Source: an uncultured Bacilli bacterium
Lineage (GTDB): Bacteria; Bacillota_I; Bacilli_A; RF39; UBA660
Assembly: GCA_944351315.1 (NCBI GenBank)
Contig: CALVPL010000127.1
Coordinates: 1 to 19,803, forward strand
Length of the DNA stretch: 19,803 bases
Direction of reading: 5' to 3'
Positions 16,431 through 19,803 of this stretch are shown here, one piece after another (positions within the stretch are counted from its first letter, which is position 1; each line of letters begins with the position of its first letter). The position numbers and the translations under genes were made by a program. The notes under the pieces are model-generated. The model was not told the DNA's origin. It searched no databases and was given only the letters and a program-made list of their open reading frames with translations.

Positions 16431-16456
16431 CTATTTTTTGTAAATAATTATACAAT
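16428..16456 (+). promoter_or_regulatory. Promoter of the SipW-type secreted protein gene
   Basis: -35 TTGCTA (16428-16433) and -10 TACAAT (16451-16456) are separated by 17 bp, followed by AGGAGGG at 16471 and ATG at 16485. The divergent SNF2 promoter lies about 90 bp to the left, so the intergenic region serves both genes. Confidence 0.6.
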
Positions 16457-16484
16457 AATAGTGTAAAACTAGGAGGGATTGGTT

Positions 16485-17126
16485 ATGAAAAAGAAATGTA
16501 AAATCTTACTTATCATAATATCATTAGCTTTGACCTTAAGTCTAATGAGCAATACCTACTCTAGATACGTAGCCAATACAACCGGAAACTTAGATATGGC
16601 ATTTGCAAATTGGCAAATTTTAATTAATGAACAAGACATTTTAGAAGAAAATACATCTACAATTCAATTAGAACCAGTAATTCTCGAGAATAAACATATA
16701 GCATCTAATACAGTTGCTCCTTCTACTCAAGGATATTTTGATATCAATATTGATCCAAGCAACGTCGATGTATCTTTTAATTATGAACTAAGTATTGAAG
16801 TATTAAATGAAAATATTCCAGATTTAATGATTACAAAATATGCAATATTAGATCAAACTTATGAAGAAGGCGACGAAGTAATTACAAATACTTTAGAAAA
16901 CAATACATTAACTGGAAGTTTAGAATTCCAACAAGATATTGATAATTATCAATTTACACCATTTACAATTCGAATTTATTTTGAATGGTATGAAGGTCAA
17001 GATGAAAAAATGAATGATCAACAAGATGCTGAAATAGGACATCAAGCTGCAGCAGAAAATACAACATTACAAATTGCTGCTTCAATTAAATTTGAACAAC
17101 AACTTGAACAAACAGAAAACATTTAA
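16485..17126 (+). CDS. SipW-dependent-type (TasA/camelysin-like) secreted protein
   Basis: A 214-residue-class secreted protein. It opens with a basic, hydrophobic signal peptide (MKKKCKILLIIISLALTLSL) followed by MSNTYSRYVANTTG and DMAFANWQI. The TYSRY stretch after the signal peptide matches the pattern of proteins processed by SipW-type signal peptidases and related to TasA/camelysin, which build extracellular fibres in Bacillus. The mature part is acidic, beta-rich and lacks an LPXTG sorting signal or cysteines. No sipW gene is present in the window, so the processing enzyme must be elsewhere. Start ATG 16485 is seven bases from AGGAGGG. Fibre formation is inferred; only the export pattern is visible. 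Confidence 0.72.
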   Translation: MKKKCKILLIIISLALTLSLMSNTYSRYVANTTGNLDMAFANWQILINEQDILEENTSTIQLEPVILENKHIASNTVAPSTQGYFDINIDPSNVDVSFNYELSIEVLNENIPDLMITKYAILDQTYEEGDEVITNTLENNTLTGSLEFQQDIDNYQFTPFTIRIYFEWYEGQDEKMNDQQDAEIGHQAAAENTTLQIAASIKFEQQLEQTENI

Positions 17127-17155
17127 AACAGATTCATTAAGAAATCTGTTTTTTT
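17127..17155 (+). terminator. Terminator of the SipW-type gene
   Basis: AACAGATT pairs perfectly with AATCTGTT (8-bp stem, 8-nt loop) and a run of T follows immediately, starting directly after the stop codon. Confidence 0.9.
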
Positions 17156-17185
17156 CTATCTTTATTCAAAAAAATATGCTAGAAT

Positions 17186-17244
17186 GTACAGTATTTTATG
17201 GCACATTTTGAGCAAGTAAAAAATGTGCTATAAAATTATTGTAC
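17186..17244. repeat. Long imperfect palindrome (about 59 bp) beside the mobile element
   Basis: The inner 17-bp arms ATTTTATGGCACATTTT (17193-17209) and 17220-17236 pair with one G-T, around a 10-base loop. The pairing extends outward, with a one-base offset, to GTACA (17186) and GTAC (17241-17244). There is no T-tract, so a simple terminator is unlikely. An extended -10-like TGCTAGAAT (17177-17185) lies just before it on the plus strand. It overlaps the first bases of the left inverted repeat of the element and may be an element-end structure or an RNA hairpin. The rest of 17156-17423 holds only the element end and no gene. Confidence 0.75.
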
Positions 17245-17264
17245 CCAATTTCTGACGATAAAGT
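17237..17264 (+). repeat. Left inverted repeat of the element
   Basis: Reading inward, TATTGTACCCAATTTCTGAC continues with GATAAAGT. It matches the right repeat 19538-19564 in reverse orientation with one mismatch (C/A) and one extra base. Its first eight bases also form the outer arm of the palindrome. Confidence 0.85.
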
Positions 17265-17381
17265 AGTAAGGGAAAAGTATTTTATTCTTTTTAGTATTTA
17301 TAATGAACAATAGAGATATATGAAATCTATAATCAAAAAATATAATGATTTTTGAATTTTAAAGCAAAAGGCCCCTTACCC

Positions 17382-17396
17382 CATAGGCTTGCTATG
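17382..17396 (-). other. Candidate IS91-type end hairpin (oriIS-like)
   Basis: CATAG-GCTTG-CTATG forms a 5-bp perfect stem with a 5-nt loop, 27 bp beyond the transposase stop, next to a GC-rich run (GGCCCCTTACCCC at 17370-17382) unlike the AT-rich surroundings. IS91-family elements carry a small subterminal hairpin near the 3' end of the transposase gene, where rolling-circle transposition begins. The assignment is by position and shape only. Confidence 0.4.
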
Positions 17397-17423
17397 CAGT
17401 AAAAAGTAGATAATAAAAACTAA

Positions 17424-18533
17424 TTAGCAGGATCGATAAATATTGTATTGAAAAGACCATTTAAATTGAGTAGAACCACATTTCTCACATGTAAATTCAT
17501 GGAATTTTCTCGAGATAGTAGAAGTAAATTCGTTGGATAAAATTCTAGAAATGAGTAATCTACACAGTTTAATGTTCTTTTTTTTGTTTCTATTCGAAAG
17601 TAATCCATAATGTTTAATTTTAGTGAAATGATCTGGAAGCACATGAAGTAAAAATCTTCGGATAAATTCATTTGCTGTAATGGTTATTTTTTTGATTTTA
17701 GAATTGTCTTTATAATCTTTGTATTCAAAGGTAACATTACCTTTATCTATGTTTTTGATCCTTTCATTAGAAATAGCTACTCGAAAAGAGTATCTACCCA
17801 CATATTCAATAACATTTTCAGGCTTACCTTTAGGAGGTTCAATATAAGTAATCCAAGTTTTATTGTAAAGTGGTTCTAGGAACTTATTGAATTCCTTTAA
17901 ACTTTGAAAATTTGTATTTAAATTTTCAAATTCATGTTTTAAATAATATAAAAATTTTCCTCTAAATAAAGAACCTAAAACTTGTACTTTAAATAAATAA
18001 TCTTTGTCATAAGAGATCCAGTGATTATTTTTTAAACCTCCACCAGTAACAATAGAATGAATATGAGGATGAAACTCCATTGTTTGTCCCCAAGTGTGAA
18101 GTATAGAAGTAATCCCAACTTTAGCACCTAACCATTTAGGATCTTCACCTAGTTCTAAAATAGATTCACTGGTTGCTTTAAATAAAATGTTGTAACAAAT
18201 GTTTTGATTCAGTAGAAATATCTCATTTAGTTCATATGGAACAGTAGTTACGATATGAAAATATTTAGAGTCAAGCAAATAACTAGATTCTTTCCTAATC
18301 CATTTTTCTCTTGCATAATTTTGACACATCGGACAATGTCTATTTCGGCAGGAATTAAAACCAAAATATTCTTCACCACATTCTTCGCATGTACAAATAT
18401 GATAACCTAAATTTTTCTTGCCACAGTTTCGAATTGCATTAAATACTTTCCATTGTTCTTTGGACAAATGATGATTTTGGATATATTCATCTCCATACTT
18501 TAGAAAAATATCTTGAATCGTAAATTTAGACAT
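17424..18533 (-). CDS. IS91-family (IS801/IS1294-type) Y2 HUH transposase
   Basis: A 369-aa single-strand DNA transposase. An N-terminal zinc module is visible (C49-x2-C52, C62, C67-x2-C70 in SCRNRHCPMC). The metal-binding HUH motif is FHPHIHS (H155-H159), and the paired catalytic tyrosines are Y244 and Y248 in EYVGRYSFRVAIS. The family's RRFLLHVLPDHFTKIKHYG follows. A second CxxC (349-352) lies near the C-terminus. All expected motifs are present, so it looks intact. Start ATG 18533 overlaps the recombinase stop by 8 bp, so the two proteins are probably made from one transcript. Confidence 0.93.
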   Translation of the reverse strand: MSKFTIQDIFLKYGDEYIQNHHLSKEQWKVFNAIRNCGKKNLGYHICTCEECGEEYFGFNSCRNRHCPMCQNYAREKWIRKESSYLLDSKYFHIVTTVPYELNEIFLLNQNICYNILFKATSESILELGEDPKWLGAKVGITSILHTWGQTMEFHPHIHSIVTGGGLKNNHWISYDKDYLFKVQVLGSLFRGKFLYYLKHEFENLNTNFQSLKEFNKFLEPLYNKTWITYIEPPKGKPENVIEYVGRYSFRVAISNERIKNIDKGNVTFEYKDYKDNSKIKKITITANEFIRRFLLHVLPDHFTKIKHYGLLSNRNKKKNIKLCRLLISRILSNEFTSTISRKFHEFTCEKCGSTQFKWSFQYNIYRSC

Positions 18534-19374
18534 ATTTAATTCCTTCTAATTCATTGAAATTTTGAGATAGATGCAGGTAAATGGTAGTAGTACTTAAGTT
18601 AGTATGGCCAAGCATCGATTGTAAAGTTAAAAGACTACCACCGTTAGATAAATAGTAAGTAGCAAATGAATGGCGAAGACTATGGAAAGAAATGTTTTCA
18701 TTTAAATTATAAATATCTTTTAGTACAGAGAAATAATTAATAATTGTTTTAGAATTCATCGTTTCTTTTCCATTAGTTCTTGGAAAGAGATACCCACTTT
18801 TAATCTTTTTTTCTTTGCAATATAATCTTAAAAGAGTAATTGTAATATCTGGCAATATAGTATATCTTTCTTTATTTCCTTTTCCTAATACTTTTAGTTT
18901 GTGTTCTTTTGCATTGATGTTTTCCACTTTAATTTTAGATATTTCATCGACTCTTAATCCAGAACAGAAAGCAAGAATCAGCCAGCATTTATGTTTTAAT
19001 CTTTTTTCACCATTAATGATTTCTAAAAATTTATCTTTAGGTAATATTGTTGGTATTTTTTTAGATAACTTGCTTGATGGAATTAATAGTCTGTTTAATG
19101 AAACATTAAAACAAACTAAGTAAAATAATCTAATAGAACAAACAGCAACATTATATGTAGCTTTACATCTATTTGTTTTAATAAATGCATCATTAAGAAA
19201 CTGAATGATTTGTTCTTCTCTTAATTCTTGAATGTTTGTGTTTTTATTAAAGTATTTAAAAAAACTTGTTAGTCTACATCGATAATTAATAAATGTTTTT
19301 TCACTCCTTCCTCTTAATAGTAAATTTTCGTGGACTTTATTTATCCACATTTTCTGATTTTCTTCAGTATTCAT
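18526..19374 (-). CDS. Tyrosine recombinase / phage-type integrase of the element
   Basis: A 282-aa tyrosine recombinase. Residues 1-95 form a SAM-like core-binding domain. The catalytic domain shows R141 in CSGLRVDEIS, K165 in the beta-hairpin, H231-x-x-R234 in HSLRHSFATYY, H257 in MLGHTNL and nucleophile Y266 in TTTIYLHLS, so it appears active. The start is ATG 19374, eight bases after AAGGGAG; an upstream in-frame TTG lacks a site. Such recombinases occur next to IS91-family transposases in other genomes, where they may resolve or invert intermediates; the role here is inferred. Confidence 0.93.
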   Translation of the reverse strand: MNTEENQKMWINKVHENLLLRGRSEKTFINYRCRLTSFFKYFNKNTNIQELREEQIIQFLNDAFIKTNRCKATYNVAVCSIRLFYLVCFNVSLNRLLIPSSKLSKKIPTILPKDKFLEIINGEKRLKHKCWLILAFCSGLRVDEISKIKVENINAKEHKLKVLGKGNKERYTILPDITITLLRLYCKEKKIKSGYLFPRTNGKETMNSKTIINYFSVLKDIYNLNENISFHSLRHSFATYYLSNGGSLLTLQSMLGHTNLSTTTIYLHLSQNFNELEGIKYV

Positions 19375-19450
19375 AAAAAAACTCCCTTCATTTTTACTAA
19401 AGAGAGAATTTAATCTTTTCAAATTTCATATTTTGTGTATAATAAGAAAT

Positions 19451-19500
19451 GTGTTGAGATTATTTTCTTTCTTTAGTCGGAATTTATAATAATCCAACAC
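19451..19500. repeat. Hairpin inside the right end of the element
   Basis: GTGTTGAGATTATT (19451-19464) pairs with AATAATCCAACAC (19488-19500) with one unpaired base and a loop of about 23 nt; a short T-run follows on the plus strand. It lies upstream of the recombinase gene and within the element. It could be an end structure, a regulatory site for the recombinase, or a plus-strand terminator that insulates ezrA. The stretch 19423-19590 otherwise holds the right inverted repeat and the ezrA promoter. Confidence 0.6.
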
Positions 19501-19534
19501 TTTTTATTTTGCAATATTTTTTAACTTAAGATTA

Positions 19535-19563
19535 ATGACTTTTCGTCAGAAATTTGGTACAAT
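19535..19563 (+). promoter_or_regulatory. Promoter of the ezrA-like gene, built on the element end
   Basis: -35 ATGACT (19535-19540) and -10 TACAAT (19558-19563) are separated by 17 bp, followed by AGGAGGG and ATG 19591. The -10 lies inside the right inverted repeat and most of the -35 inside the element, so the element seems to supply this promoter. Confidence 0.6.
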
Positions 19564-19564
19564 A
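19538..19564 (-). repeat. Right inverted repeat of the element
   Basis: Read on the minus strand, TATTGTACCAAATTTCTGAC continues with GAAAAGT. It is the inverted partner of 17237-17264, with one mismatch and a one-base gap. Confidence 0.85.
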
Positions 19565-19590
19565 TGTATGTAAGAGTAGGAGGGTCATCC

Positions 19591-19803
19591 ATGAGTGTCG
19601 AATTAATAATTGTGATAGGTATCTTATATTATATGGTTACAGTTGCTTTGATCTTGGTGGTTTTAAATTTTATGCATCGCAAAAATAAGAACTCTATCCG
19701 TAAACAAATGGATGAATTGGAGCGAGATAAAAATTTAGTCATTTCTGCCTCTTTGATTGCTGAGTTAAATAAAGTAGAACCATTAATTGATAATTCTAAT
19801 ATG
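19591..19803 (+). CDS. ezrA: Septation ring regulator EzrA, N-terminal fragment (runs off the right edge)
   Basis: The 71 codons visible encode one N-terminal membrane helix (about residues 5-27) followed by a basic turn and RKQMDELERDKNLVISASLIAELNKVEPL. This matches the start of EzrA: a single N-terminal anchor, then RLE..K....S...E..K in the first spectrin-like coiled coil. EzrA binds FtsZ and controls Z-ring number in Bacilli. AGGAGGG lies seven bases before the ATG. Only the start is present, so the assignment is moderate; another membrane-anchored coiled-coil protein is possible. The element end immediately upstream supplies its -10 box. Confidence 0.6.
   Translation, partial: MSVELIIVIGILYYMVTVALILVVLNFMHRKNKNSIRKQMDELERDKNLVISASLIAELNKVEPLIDNSNM

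Larger units (their letters stand above)
17237..19564. mobile_element. IS91-like element with tyrosine recombinase, bounded by inverted repeats
   Basis: A 2.3-kb segment carries two overlapping minus-strand genes, a tyrosine recombinase and an IS91-family transposase. It is bounded by inverted repeats of about 27 bp (17237-17264 and 19538-19564) that match at all but one base and one single-base gap. Their shared core reads AATTTCTGACGA inward from both ends. IS91-family elements normally move by rolling-circle transposition without terminal inverted repeats, so the repeats may be recombinase sites or true ends of a composite element. The exact borders are inferred. Confidence 0.6.

Noticed and set aside
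17420..17671. Minus-strand 83-aa frame inside the transposase gene end
   Set aside because: Fully contained in the IS91 transposase gene, which has all family motifs.

Overview
The window is AT-rich bacterial DNA using the standard code: TGA serves as a stop in overlapping ATGA junctions. It most resembles a low-GC Bacilli-type Firmicute. Pointers are Gram-positive Shine-Dalgarno sites, a DUF1292 protein, an YnbB-type PLP enzyme, a SipW-dependent (TasA-like) secreted protein, a type II-A CRISPR-Cas locus and an EzrA-like N-terminus at the right edge. A gut-associated, possibly uncultured lineage is an inference from these families; no rRNA is present to test it.

Left region (1-5323): the 5' end of a group II intron lies just beyond the terminator of a tightly packed minus-strand operon. 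In transcription order the operon is an ArsC/Spx-like protein, an SDR oxidoreductase, a methionine gamma-lyase-like PLP enzyme, a DUF1292 protein, a membrane-anchored lytic-transglycosylase-like protein, an RluA-family pseudouridine synthase and an RluB-type pseudouridine synthase. Most junctions overlap or nearly touch, and one good promoter precedes the first gene.

Middle region (5375-12345): a complete type II-A CRISPR-Cas locus, all on the minus strand, in the order cas9 - tracrRNA - cas1 - cas2 - csn2 - array. Cas9 is compact (1096 aa) with all RuvC and HNH catalytic residues and a CxxC...CxxC pair in HNH. The tracrRNA sits between cas9 and cas1. Its promoter is a perfect TTGACA-17-TATAAT inside the cas9 3' end, and its terminator abuts the cas1 start codon. 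The array has 21 repeats of 36 bp and 20 spacers, all exactly 30 bp. Its extended -10 promoter lies in the 24-bp gap beside csn2. Cas9 with crRNA:tracrRNA would carry out interference; Cas1-Cas2-Csn2 would capture spacers.

Right region (12347-19803): a small unknown gene, a TspO/MBR membrane protein, a large SWIM-SNF2 helicase, and a SipW-type secreted protein whose promoter carries a 20-bp tandem repeat. Then comes a 2.3-kb element encoding an IS91-family Y2/HUH transposase and a tyrosine recombinase. It is bounded by a near-perfect inverted repeat of about 27 bp, and the right copy supplies the -10 box of the ezrA-like gene. The element ends and the unusual tracrRNA/cas1 junction are the observations most worth checking.
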